64,000 nucleotides of DNA. It comes from an uncultured Coriobacteriia bacterium. GTDB lineage: Bacteria > Actinomycetota > Coriobacteriia > Coriobacteriales > QAMH01. Numbering within the stretch: position 1 is the first letter of the stretch; each line of letters opens with the position of its first letter. Both the position numbers and the translations under genes were made by a program. The notes beneath the pieces were generated by a model. It saw nothing but the letters and a program-made list of their open reading frames with translations, was not told the DNA's origin and did no database searches. Of the stretch, positions 41,788-49,904 are shown in pieces. The DNA is taken from assembly GCA_959608885.1 (NCBI GenBank), contig CAUHSG010000003.1:62001-126000 (forward strand), given 5' to 3'.

Positions 41788-42564
41788 TCAGACCGCCTCC
41801 TCGAGGTCGACCGAGAAGTCGACGGCAAGGGCCCTGCGCACGAGCACGATGCCCGCCGCCTCAAACAGGAGCGCGAGGACGAAGAGGCACACGCCGAGCG
41901 GGGAGCTCAGAAACCCCGTGAGGTATCCGGGCGAGAAGACGGACAGTATCGCCAACAGCGCAAACGGCATGATGGTCACGATGCGGCTCGAAAGGCGTCC
42001 CTGTGCCGTCTTGGTGCGCAAGTCATCCTTGAGCTCGGCAGTCTGCTGGAGCAGGCCCGCCACGCTTTCGAGTATGTCGGTCAGGCTGCCGCCTGACTGG
42101 TGCTGGATCTCCATCGCGACGGCGAGGTAGGCGAACTCGGATCCTCCCGTACGCTGCCGCAGCTTTTCCAGTGCCTCGTCGAAGCCCTGGCCGGCCTCGA
42201 GATCCCACACCGTGCGCTTGAGCTCGCCAGCGAGCGGCTCGCTGCAGTTGTCTGCGGCATAGCGCAATGCCATGACAAGTGACGATCCACTCTCCAGCGC
42301 CGTGCATAGCAGGCGCAGCACCTCGGGCATCCCCTGTTCCAGGGCCTCGACGCGCTTTCTATGCCGGTATCCGCCAAGCATCCTCGAGATGGGCGTGCTT
42401 GCCAGCATCCTGCCGTAAACGCGCTCGAGGGCGCGCCTTCCCGACGAGCGCAGGATCGATCGGCTGAGGTGGACGTGATCCAAAACCAGAAGACAAGATC
42501 GGTACATTCCATAGGCCGTTGTCACGAGTGCCCCAAGCAGGAGGGCTGCACTGATTGCACCCAT
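41788..42564 (-). CDS. tadB: TadB-like inner platform protein
   Basis: The 258-residue protein has the T2SSF domain of TadB: GMPEVLRLLCTALESGSSL, AVAMEIQHQSGGSLTDILES and two C-terminal membrane helices. AGGAGGAGG precedes ATG 42564. Its first 43 bases overlap the end of tadA. It works with TadC as the membrane platform of the pilus machine. Confidence 0.9.
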   Translation of the reverse strand: MGAISAALLLGALVTTAYGMYRSCLLVLDHVHLSRSILRSSGRRALERVYGRMLASTPISRMLGGYRHRKRVEALEQGMPEVLRLLCTALESGSSLVMALRYAADNCSEPLAGELKRTVWDLEAGQGFDEALEKLRQRTGGSEFAYLAVAMEIQHQSGGSLTDILESVAGLLQQTAELKDDLRTKTAQGRLSSRIVTIMPFALLAILSVFSPGYLTGFLSSPLGVCLFVLALLFEAAGIVLVRRALAVDFSVDLEEAV

Positions 42565-43886
42565 TGCTCCACCTCCTCCTGCGTGGCGATGCCCATGTAG
42601 GGAAGGTCGTAAACCCAGGCGGGAACGAGACCCCATTCGTAGTGGCGGTTGCGCCTGTTCCAGCTGACGGTGGGAACAAAGCCCCCTTGGGATGCGCCGC
42701 CTTCTTCGGCATCGAGTTCGCGTCTGCCCTCGTTGCGCATGGCGATCTGCGTGATGCGTCGCATGCCGCCGGCCAGGCGGTCCTGTTGCACGATGAGGTC
42801 GAGTGCCGATGCGATCTGCTCTCTAATGATCTGAGTGGGCAGGTCCATGCCGTAGCGCACCATCATGACAAGACGGGGTATGGCCTCGGCGGGCGAGTTG
42901 GCATGCAGCGTCGTCATCGAGCCATCGTGGCCGGTGTTCATGGCCTGGAGCATGTCGAGGGCCTCCGCGCCGCGGCATTCGCCCACGATGATGCGGTCGG
43001 GACGCATGCGCAGGGCATTCGTGACGAGGTCGCGTATGGTTACGGCGCCACGCCCCTCGGCATTTGCCAGGCGCGCCTCCAGGCGTATGACATGCGGGTG
43101 CTGGTCGAACCTGAGCTCGGCGCTGTCCTCGATCGTTATGATGCGCTCGGCGTGGGGGATGAGTCGCGAAAGCGCATTGAGAAGGGTTGTCTTGCCCCCA
43201 CCTGTGCCCCCAGACACGGCGATGTTCTTGCGTGCGCGTACGGCCCAGGCAAGCAGGCGCTCCATTTCGGGGGAGAGCGCATCCATGTCCACCAGCTCGT
43301 CGAGCGTGAAGGATTGGGTTCGAAACTTCCTGATGGTGACTGACGTCCCGTCGATCGAAAGGGGCGGGATGACGACGTTGACGCGATGTCCCTCTGGCAG
43401 ACGCGCGTTTACCAGTGGGCTCTGCTCGTCGACGCGACGTCCCAATGGGGACACGATGCGATCGACGACGAGCCGTAGCTGCTCCTCGGAATCGTAGCGC
43501 TCCGCGCTACGATAGACGCTGCCCCTGCGTTCGAAGAAGATCGCATCGGGGCCGTTGACCATTATCTCGGTGATCTCGTCGTCCTTGAGCATCTTTTCGA
43601 TGGGACCCAGGCCCAGGACCATGTCAAGGGTGTGCTCGACGAGCGCGTCGCGCTCTTGCCCGGTCATGTGTCCAAAGCCATGCACGCTCAGGAGCTGGTC
43701 GATCGTGGCGGCCAGCTCGCGTCGCGCGACCTCGCGCCCCCTGGCGAGCAGCTGGGCGATGCGCTCGCTCGGGATTTCCCCGTAGAGCAGATCCCGCAGG
43801 CGCGCATGCTCCCTTTCGTATCCTGCACCCATTGCATCGGTGGAGTCGGCAACCTGGGTCTTCGTTATGTAGTCACCGAGCTTCAT
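42522..43886 (-). CDS. tadA: TadA/CpaF secretion ATPase
   Basis: The 454-residue protein is the Tad/CpaF hexameric ATPase. Walker A is GGTGGGKTT at 226-234; the Asp and His boxes follow as ITIEDSAELRF and MTTLHANSPAEA; the N-terminal domain has MVNGPDAIFFERRG. It powers pilus extension and probably retraction. The last 30 residues (WNRRNRHYEWGLVPAW and beyond) extend past the usual end of the family. It overlaps the tadZ stop by 4 bases. Confidence 0.95.
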   Translation of the reverse strand: MKLGDYITKTQVADSTDAMGAGYEREHARLRDLLYGEIPSERIAQLLARGREVARRELAATIDQLLSVHGFGHMTGQERDALVEHTLDMVLGLGPIEKMLKDDEITEIMVNGPDAIFFERRGSVYRSAERYDSEEQLRLVVDRIVSPLGRRVDEQSPLVNARLPEGHRVNVVIPPLSIDGTSVTIRKFRTQSFTLDELVDMDALSPEMERLLAWAVRARKNIAVSGGTGGGKTTLLNALSRLIPHAERIITIEDSAELRFDQHPHVIRLEARLANAEGRGAVTIRDLVTNALRMRPDRIIVGECRGAEALDMLQAMNTGHDGSMTTLHANSPAEAIPRLVMMVRYGMDLPTQIIREQIASALDLIVQQDRLAGGMRRITQIAMRNEGRRELDAEEGGASQGGFVPTVSWNRRNRHYEWGLVPAWVYDLPYMGIATQEEVEQWVQSVQPSCLGHS

Positions 43887-44671
43887 GAGAAGAGCCTCCG
43901 TCTTTTTTGCGGCGTGGGGGCAAACTCGATGCCGATGCGCGGGAGCAGGCAGCTCAGCATCCTCTGGATATCCGGTATGGGGGCGGCCTCGCCCTCGACG
44001 AGCTCCTCGATGCGGCCGGCTTCCACCAGTGCCCCGACGCCGCCCTTGCCATCGGCAAGGGCGAAGAGCTCGTCTGCGTCAAGGGAGACGCGTGCATGCT
44101 CGAACTCGCTTCTGGGCAAGTTCGAGGACCGGTTGAGCACGTAGGCGATGCGCGCTGTGGGAATGCCGATCCTCTGGCAGAGCTCGCCTGCCTTGATCGC
44201 CCCGTAGACCGACGAGCGCCGATGGTCCATCAGGATGATCACGAGGTCGGATGACACGAGGAGTGCCCCGGTGAGACCCGACCAGTACTGGCCGGTATCC
44301 GCAATGACGAGGTCGTAGCGATTGCGCACGTGATCCATGAGTTCGACCACGGCATCGGCGACCTCCTCTGCCACCTCGGGCAACACGGGTGCCTTGAAAA
44401 GGTCGAGTTTGGCCGAGATGGGGACGGGGTTGCATGCGGTGCCTTGCGCCAGGTTGGAAAGCGCGACGTCGAGCCCCAGCCAATAGCCCATGTCCCCAAA
44501 CTGCAGGTCGCCTTCGAGAATCGCCGTCCTGATCGACTGGCGTGCCACGAGATGCCCTGCGAGAAGCGCCAGCGTGCTCTTGCCCGTGCCCCCGCTTGCC
44601 GACACCAGGGTGACGAGTGGCGCCTGGTTGCACGTGGCCGAATACGCCCGCTTGTCCACGGTGCCCATCAT
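43883..44671 (-). CDS. tadZ: TadZ/CpaE-like localisation ATPase
   Basis: The 262-residue protein is a ParA/MinD-type ATPase: deviant Walker A SASGGTGKSTLA at 24-35, DTGQYWSG as Walker B region, and LMDHRRSSVYGA. Compared with TadZ of proteobacteria it lacks the N-terminal receiver-like domain and is short. TadZ positions the pilus machine at the cell pole. Its start touches the stop of cpaB (TAG-ATG). Confidence 0.85.
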   Translation of the reverse strand: MMGTVDKRAYSATCNQAPLVTLVSASGGTGKSTLALLAGHLVARQSIRTAILEGDLQFGDMGYWLGLDVALSNLAQGTACNPVPISAKLDLFKAPVLPEVAEEVADAVVELMDHVRNRYDLVIADTGQYWSGLTGALLVSSDLVIILMDHRRSSVYGAIKAGELCQRIGIPTARIAYVLNRSSNLPRSEFEHARVSLDADELFALADGKGGVGALVEAGRIEELVEGEAAPIPDIQRMLSCLLPRIGIEFAPTPQKRRRLFS

Positions 44672-45331
44672 CTAGCTCACCTGATTTGCGGCGCTGTTGC
44701 CGGGCAAGACGAAGTGGATGGTCCCACGCGCCGAGGCGGATATGAGCTCGCTCACGCTCGAGGGCGTCACGGCGAGCGTCACCCACGAGATCTGCTTGTC
44801 TCCCGCATCGTCGGGCGTGCTCGTCTCGAGCACGAGTATGCGCTCGCCGATCATCGTGATTTCGCCCGATGCAGCTTCGACGTAGACGTCGACGACCGAG
44901 CCCGCCCGTATGGCGCCTCCCACGGCAAGCACGTCATCGGAGGCAACGCTTGCGGCGGCAAGCCCGTCGGGTACCGTGATCCTGGATGATCCGTCACCCA
45001 CGCGCTCGAGCAAGATGGGCTCGTTCACGCGAATCTCGCTCTGGGCGACGAGCCCTTCGAGTTGCTCGTGGCTCTGGGCGGCCTGGCCCTGCGGCAGGAA
45101 GTCGACGAGCCATTCCTGCACGGTTGCGTTCGACTCGTCGACGGTGCCCCCGATGGGGATTGTCTTGGTCGCGACGAGCACGGGGACACGTTCGCCCCCG
45201 TATTGCTGGATGGCGGCCGCGCGTGCCATGGATGCCTCGGATTTGATGGTCGCCGTATAGGCAAAAACGCACAATGCCGCCAGCACTCCGCAGCAGATCG
45301 CGATTGCCGTTTGCTTTCGTTGTCTCGTCAT
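44672..45331 (-). CDS. cpaB: CpaB/RcpC-like SAF-domain protein
   Basis: The 219-residue protein has one N-terminal membrane helix, a SAF domain (VPVLVATKTIPIGGTVDESN) and the RcpC/CpaB core with GAIRAGSVVDVYVE. CpaB is an assembly factor for Flp pili. GGAGGTGTC precedes ATG 45331. It is the first gene of the Tad operon, so the promoter lies in the 354-base gap upstream. Confidence 0.88.
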   Translation of the reverse strand: MTRQRKQTAIAICCGVLAALCVFAYTATIKSEASMARAAAIQQYGGERVPVLVATKTIPIGGTVDESNATVQEWLVDFLPQGQAAQSHEQLEGLVAQSEIRVNEPILLERVGDGSSRITVPDGLAAASVASDDVLAVGGAIRAGSVVDVYVEAASGEITMIGERILVLETSTPDDAGDKQISWVTLAVTPSSVSELISASARGTIHFVLPGNSAANQVS

Positions 45332-45408
45332 GACACCTCCACGACACGTCCGTTGGAGCCGTGACTATGCAACAGGGGCGTCCGAGCCATCTACCCCCAG
45401 AACCTGTA

Positions 45409-45463
45409 CGATTTCGGAGTTGAATCGGATCGACTTCGGATTGATTTCAGACGCGATTCCGAA
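45409..45463 (-). promoter_or_regulatory. Repeated CGAYTTCGGA sites upstream of the Tad operon
   Basis: CGATTTCGGA (45409-45418) and CGACTTCGGA (45431-45440) are direct repeats with starts 22 bases apart, about two helical turns. A related CGATTCCGAA (45454-45463) follows. They lie 78 to 132 bases upstream of cpaB and could be an activator or repressor operator. No firm promoter hexamers are seen with them. Apart from these and the hairpins at 45555-45680, the gap 45332-45685 holds nothing recognised. Confidence 0.4.
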
Positions 45464-45554
45464 AGCCCCCGTTCAGCGCAGGGGAGTGCGTTGCGTCAAG
45501 AGCACGTCCAATGCATGCGCAATTGGGGGATTCTCAAAAAATTTTTCGCAGGGG

Positions 45555-45680
45555 CCGCGTTTCCACGCGGACAACATGTCGCTGGCGGCGTTTTGCGGGG
45601 GCCGCGTTTCACGCGGCCCGGGTTGCCGCGAAGCGGGCTGTCGGGGAGCGACCATCGAGGCGGCATCTCCCATATGCCGC
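45555..45680 (-). terminator. Hairpin cluster after trkA, probable terminator
   Basis: Three stems follow the minus-strand trkA gene: GCGGCAT with ATGCCGC (45660-45680), GGGCCGCGT with ACGCGGCCC (45599-45619) and CCGCGT with ACGCGG (45555-45570). After the last, the minus strand reaches GAAAAATTTTTT. The phrase CCGCGTTTC occurs three times here. Confidence 0.55.
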
Positions 45681-45685
45681 GTTTC

Positions 45686-46351
45686 CTAGAGATGCCTGAT
45701 GATGCTGCGGAACTCCTCCTCGGCATCGCTCTTGGTGGCGGCGATGATGGTCTCGCCGGGGTAGAGCACCGTGTCGCCCGTGATCATCACGAACTCGTCA
45801 TCGCGGATGACGGCGATGAGTTGCGTGTCATGTGAGAACGGGATATCTGCCACGCGCACGCCGTCCTTGTGACGCATCTTGGCGGGCAACTTCGTCTCGA
45901 CCATCACGATGTCGCCCTCGCGTAGCGAGAACACCATGCGCATGTCACCTACGATGGCTTCCTCCTCGACCATACGCGCGATGAGCTCGGTCGACGAGAC
46001 AGGTTCGATGCCCACCTCGTGGAAGATACGGCCGTTCTTGGGGTTGTTGACGTTGGCGATGCAACGCGGGACGTTGAACGTGGTCATGGCGATCTCGCAG
46101 GCCACGAGATTCGTCTCGTCATGGCCCATGAGCGCGACGAAGAGGTCGGCGTCATCGACGCCGGCATCAAGCTGCACGGCCGAATCCGTGCCGTCGCCCT
46201 CGATGATGAGCACTTCGGGAGGCAGCGTATCGGCGAGGTGATCGATGGTCTCGCTGTCCTCCTCGATAAGCGTGATGCGATGGTTCTGTTCGAGCATCAT
46301 CGAGATAAGGTATTCCGCCGTGGTCGATCCGCCGCTAATGACAATGAACAT
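45686..46351 (-). CDS. TrkA-type potassium channel regulatory subunit (second copy)
   Basis: The 221-residue protein has an RCK_N Rossmann domain starting MFIVISGGSTTAEYL (the usual GxGxxG is GGSTTA) and an RCK_C domain (GVRVADIPFSHDTQLIAVIR). It is homologous to the next gene, so the pair form a two-subunit or hetero-complex gating ring like KtrA/TrkA. ATG 46351 follows AGGAGC. No TrkH/KtrB channel gene is in the window. Confidence 0.88.
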   Translation of the reverse strand: MFIVISGGSTTAEYLISMMLEQNHRITLIEEDSETIDHLADTLPPEVLIIEGDGTDSAVQLDAGVDDADLFVALMGHDETNLVACEIAMTTFNVPRCIANVNNPKNGRIFHEVGIEPVSSTELIARMVEEEAIVGDMRMVFSLREGDIVMVETKLPAKMRHKDGVRVADIPFSHDTQLIAVIRDDEFVMITGDTVLYPGETIIAATKSDAEEEFRSIIRHL

Positions 46352-46355
46352 GTGA

Positions 46356-47000
46356 TCAGCTCCTGATAAAGCGCGAAAGGCGACCGAAGTCATCGCGAGC
46401 CACGCAGACGATGGCGACATCGCCATCATGCAAGATGGTGTCCTGCGTGGGAAGGATGGTCTCGTCGTCATGCTCGACGGCGACCACGCGCGCATCGTAA
46501 TCCTTCTCGAGCTCGCTGCATGACATGGTCACGTCATCTTCAAAGTTGAAGGCGAAGCGCACGAGTTCATAGCTGCCGAAGGTGTCGATGTGATGGCCGT
46601 GTCCCGATTGGATCTTCGAGAAGATTTCCTCGGCGACGAGAGTCGTTCCGCAGGCGAAGTCGAGGCCGAGCTGTGCGTAGGTCTTCTCGCGACGCGCCTC
46701 GTAGAGTCGCGCGATTACATGCGGGACCTCGTAAATGCGACGTGCGACTTCCGCAATCATGAGGTTGGCGTTATCGTTGCTCGTGACCGCTGCGATGACA
46801 TCGGCTTCCTCGATGCCGGCATCCAGGAGCACGCTTTCATCAAAGCCGATTCCGCGCACGATGCGACCGTTGAAATCACGCCCGAGGTTCTTGAACGCAT
46901 CGGTGGCGCGGTCGATGACCGAGACGTTGTGGCCGTCTTCGGAAAGCAGGGTCGCCAGGTGGCTTCCCACGCGACCGCATCCCACGACGATGATGTTCAT
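46356..47000 (-). CDS. trkA: TrkA-type potassium channel regulatory subunit (first copy)
   Basis: The 214-residue protein has a classical NAD(H)-binding start, MNIIVVGCGRVGSHLATLL, then DRATDAF with the ribose-binding Asp and an RCK_C domain. It is 4 bases upstream of its partner. TrkA proteins control potassium uptake in response to nucleotide. serS lies directly upstream on the same strand. Confidence 0.93.
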   Translation of the reverse strand: MNIIVVGCGRVGSHLATLLSEDGHNVSVIDRATDAFKNLGRDFNGRIVRGIGFDESVLLDAGIEEADVIAAVTSNDNANLMIAEVARRIYEVPHVIARLYEARREKTYAQLGLDFACGTTLVAEEIFSKIQSGHGHHIDTFGSYELVRFAFNFEDDVTMSCSELEKDYDARVVAVEHDDETILPTQDTILHDGDVAIVCVARDDFGRLSRFIRS

Positions 47001-47016
47001 GGCGCGCCCCTCTCGC

Positions 47017-48288
47017 CTACTGCGCGGTGATCACATCGCAACCCATGTACGGGCGCAGCACCTCCGGAACCGTGATGGATCCGTCGGCGTTCTGGTAATT
47101 CTCGATGACGGCTGCCATAGTGCGCCCGACGGCCAGGCCGCTGCCATTGAGCGTGTGCGCGAAGTGCTTCTTGCCGTTTTCATCGGTGTACTTGATGTTG
47201 GCGCGTCGTGCCTGGAAATCGCCACAGTTGCTGCAGCTCGAAATCTCCTTGTACGCGCCATAGCTCGGCAGCCACACCTCGAGGTCGTAGGTCTGACGGG
47301 CAGAAAACCCGAGGTCACCCGTGCACAGGCTGATGACGCGATAGGGAAGCCCCAGCTCCTGCAAGATCTTCTCGGCGCAGGCGGTCATGTCCTCGAGCTC
47401 ATCGTCGGATTTCTCGGGGTTGGCGAAACGCACCATCTCGACCTTGTCGAACTGGTGCACGCGAATGATGCCACGCGTGTCGCGACCGGCGCTGCCCGCC
47501 TCCTCGCGGAAGCACGGCGTGTAGGCACAGTAGCGAATGGGCAGTTCGGCGCTGTCGAGCACCTCGTTGGCATGCAGGTTGGTGAGCATGACCTCGGCCG
47601 TGGGGATGAGATAGAGCCCCTCTGTCGTCTTGAAGAGATCTTCCTCGAACTTGGGCAGCTGGCCCGTTCCGGTGAGGGTTTCCTTGTTCGCGAGTGCAGG
47701 AACCCACCATTCGGTGGACCCCCATTTGACGTGCTCGTTGAGCATGAAGTTGATAAGCGAGCGCTCCAGACGGGCACCGGCGCCGTGCAATGCGTAGAAG
47801 CGCGCGTGCGCGAGCTTCACGCCACGCTCGAAGTCGATGATGCCGAGCTCGGGGCCAAGGTCCCAGTGCGCTTTAGCCTCGAAGTCGAATTCGCGCGGCG
47901 TGCCCCAGCGGCGCACCTCGGGATTATCGTTCTCGTCATCGCCGATGGGCGTGTTGGGGCCGGGGATGTTGGGAATGGAGTAGGTGAGGCCGTTGAGCTC
48001 CTCCTCGATAGCCACGAGGGCGCCATCGAGGTTGTCTATCTCGTCGCCCACATTGCGCATGCGAACCTTGGCAGCCTCGGCCTCTTCGGCGTTGCCCTCC
48101 TTGAGCAGCTGGCCGATTTGCTTCGAGACGGTGTTGCGCTCGGCCTTGAGGGACTCGACCTTCTGGATGACCTCGCGGCGTTCTTCATCGAGGCGACGAA
48201 ACTCATCGTAATCCCACTTCGCGTGGCGATTCTTCAGAGCCTCTTCGATGGCTTCCGGGTTTTCGCGAATGAAGCGAATGTCGAGCAT
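47017..48288 (-). CDS. serS: Seryl-tRNA synthetase
   Basis: The 423-residue protein has the SerRS layout: an N-terminal coiled-coil arm (about 30-105, RREVIQKVESLKAERNTVSK), then class II motifs: TEWWVPALANKETLTGTGQLPKFEED, CFREEAGSAGRDTRGIIRVHQF in part, and the C-terminal SGLAVGRTMAAVIENYQ. Only short parts of these are quoted as landmarks. It charges tRNA-Ser. ATG 48288 has ACAGGAGG; no T-box leader is seen upstream. Confidence 0.97.
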   Translation of the reverse strand: MLDIRFIRENPEAIEEALKNRHAKWDYDEFRRLDEERREVIQKVESLKAERNTVSKQIGQLLKEGNAEEAEAAKVRMRNVGDEIDNLDGALVAIEEELNGLTYSIPNIPGPNTPIGDDENDNPEVRRWGTPREFDFEAKAHWDLGPELGIIDFERGVKLAHARFYALHGAGARLERSLINFMLNEHVKWGSTEWWVPALANKETLTGTGQLPKFEEDLFKTTEGLYLIPTAEVMLTNLHANEVLDSAELPIRYCAYTPCFREEAGSAGRDTRGIIRVHQFDKVEMVRFANPEKSDDELEDMTACAEKILQELGLPYRVISLCTGDLGFSARQTYDLEVWLPSYGAYKEISSCSNCGDFQARRANIKYTDENGKKHFAHTLNGSGLAVGRTMAAVIENYQNADGSITVPEVLRPYMGCDVITAQ

Positions 48289-48403
48289 TGTTCCTCCTGT
48301 GCGTATGCGCGTCATGCCGTTCGAAATGTGTTGCGAGCAAGTATACCTCTCACGGCGCGTTTTGCGGTACCATGCGACCCGTGACTTTTAGCTGGGAGAG
48401 AGT

Positions 48404-48601
48404 ATGTTCGACGAATATTTCGCATACTTTGGTCTGACGGGGGGCGTTCTCCTCATCATCGGCATTGGCTTGCTCCTCTTTCTGTTGATCGCCATCATTC
48501 TCGAGCGGCGCACCAAGCTGCTCTTTCCCGAGCGGCACAAGCCCAAGTCGAACGCAGATGACGATTTTCTGTCCTTTGACGATGACGAGGATGAAGACTG
48601 A
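48404..48601 (+). CDS. Small membrane protein with acidic tail
   Basis: The 65-residue protein has one membrane helix (about 12-34, GGVLLIIGIGLLLFLLIAII), a short basic stretch (ERRTKLLFPERHKPK) and an Asp/Glu-rich C-terminus (DDDFLSFDDDEDED). GGGAGAGAGT precedes ATG. It is divergent from serS. No family is recognised. Confidence 0.65.
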   Translation: MFDEYFAYFGLTGGVLLIIGIGLLLFLLIAIILERRTKLLFPERHKPKSNADDDFLSFDDDEDED

Positions 48602-48658
48602 GTCTCCGGGTACACTTAACCCGACCCGTGCATGACGAGCCAAGCAAAGGAGCACGAC

Positions 48659-49054
48659 ATGATTAGAAAGCGCCTCATCGTATGCCTCATCGCAGCGGTC
48701 ATGTCCTGCACGTGTCTGCTCACGTTCGCGGCATGCGGTTCGGCGGATGCCAACAACCTCGTGGGCGAGTGGAAGATCAAGGACACGGACGTTACGGTCG
48801 TCTTCTCGGGAGACAAGTTCAAGCTTGTTGGCAATACCTTCGACTACTCGGTCGATTCTGGTGCTAAGACCATCACCTACAAATCGGGTGATGCGACGGG
48901 CAGCGCGAAGTACAGCTTCAGCGACAACGGCCAGCAGCTCACGCTCGAGGAGAGCGATGGCGTTGGCGGGACGAAGACCACCGTGTTCGACAAGGTTTCA
49001 AACGATGGCAATGCCGAACCGTCGGCAAATGGCGTCGTAGCCGAAGGTGAGTAG
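48659..49054 (+). CDS. Small lipoprotein with lipocalin-like beta domain
   Basis: The 131-residue protein has a signal peptide with lipobox TFAAC (Cys26), so it is a surface lipoprotein. The mature part (LVGEWKIKDTDVTVVFSGD and following) is a run of short strands like small lipocalin/DUF5640-type domains, often found in gut actinobacteria and clostridia. Function is unknown. AAAGGAG precedes ATG 48659. Confidence 0.72.
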   Translation: MIRKRLIVCLIAAVMSCTCLLTFAACGSADANNLVGEWKIKDTDVTVVFSGDKFKLVGNTFDYSVDSGAKTITYKSGDATGSAKYSFSDNGQQLTLEESDGVGGTKTTVFDKVSNDGNAEPSANGVVAEGE

Positions 49055-49109
49055 GTTTCGCGTGCGGTGTTTCGGCATCGCACGACGAGAGCGGTACAAT
49101 ACATGCATG

Positions 49110-49222
49110 CGAGCGAGTGCGTCGCATGGGCTTGGGCGGCATCATGTCCCGAACCTGGTCAGGTCCGGGAGGAAGCAGCCATAAGGGGCCTCTGGTGGGC
49201 GCCCAAGTCCATACGGCGCACT
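49110..49222 (+). ncRNA. ffs: Signal recognition particle RNA (4.5S-like)
   Basis: The conserved SRP domain is clear: GGTCAGGTCCGGGAGGAAGC (49156-49175) followed by AGCCATAAGGGGCC. The 5' and 3' ends pair (49118-49137 with 49201-49220, several G-U pairs allowed). TACAAT at 49095-49100 is a plausible -10. The RNA forms the core of SRP with Ffh for targeting membrane proteins. The place just before dedA-dnaX is common in monoderm bacteria. Confidence 0.93.
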
Positions 49223-49244
49223 TCTCATGCAAGATAGGCTGGTA

Positions 49245-49898
49245 ATGGAAGTAATACAGTTTTTCATCGACTTGCTGCGCGACCCGCGCGGGTTCATCGC
49301 GCAATGGATCATCGAGCTGGGTCCCGTCTGGGTCTACACGCCGTTGTTTCTCATCATCTTCGTCGAGACGGGTTTGGTCGTCACGCCGTTTTTGCCGGGT
49401 GACTCGCTGCTGTTCTGCGCGGGTATCTTCGCGGCCGACGGCGGTGGCCTCAACATTTTCGTGCTCATCATCCTCATGACGATCGCCGCGATTCTGGGTA
49501 ACACCTCGAACTATTGGATTGGTCGCAAGGTGGGCCAGGCCATCGTGGCAAGCGGTCGCGTCAAGGCGCTCACACCCGAGCGCATCGCGAAGACGCAGGC
49601 CATGCTCGACAAGTACGGCTCGATTGCCGTGTTCCTCACGCGCTTCTTCCCGATCATCCGCACCTTCGCGCCGTTTCTGGCGGGCATGGGAGAGATGCAC
49701 TTCGGGCGCTTCACGCTGTTCAACGTTCTGGGCGGTGTCACCTGGGTGTGCGTGTTCACACTGCTGGGCTACTTCTTCGGCGGCGTGCCCTTCGTCCAAG
49801 ATCACTTCGAGCTCGTCATCATCGGCATCGTGGTCATATCGTTCATCCCCACCGTGGCCGGTCTCATCAAGGCCAAGATGAGCACGAAAGGAAAGTAG
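49245..49898 (+). CDS. DedA-family membrane protein
   Basis: The 217-residue protein belongs to the DedA/SNARE-associated family: ETGLVVTPFLPGDSLLFCAG near 40, GNTSNYWIGRKVG, and FLTRFFPIIRTFAPFLAGMG with the conserved Arg residues. DedA proteins are membrane transporters thought to flip lipid carriers. ATG 49245 with a nearby AGG is preferred; ATG 49227 is in frame and adds six residues. dnaX begins 7 bases after its stop. Confidence 0.9.
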   Translation: MEVIQFFIDLLRDPRGFIAQWIIELGPVWVYTPLFLIIFVETGLVVTPFLPGDSLLFCAGIFAADGGGLNIFVLIILMTIAAILGNTSNYWIGRKVGQAIVASGRVKALTPERIAKTQAMLDKYGSIAVFLTRFFPIIRTFAPFLAGMGEMHFGRFTLFNVLGGVTWVCVFTLLGYFFGGVPFVQDHFELVIIGIVVISFIPTVAGLIKAKMSTKGK

Positions 49899-49904
49899 GG
49901 ATTC

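Noticed and set aside
45473..45673. 66-residue minus-strand open frame in the gap before the Tad operon
   Set aside because: It overlaps the hairpin cluster, has no good ribosome site and no motif.
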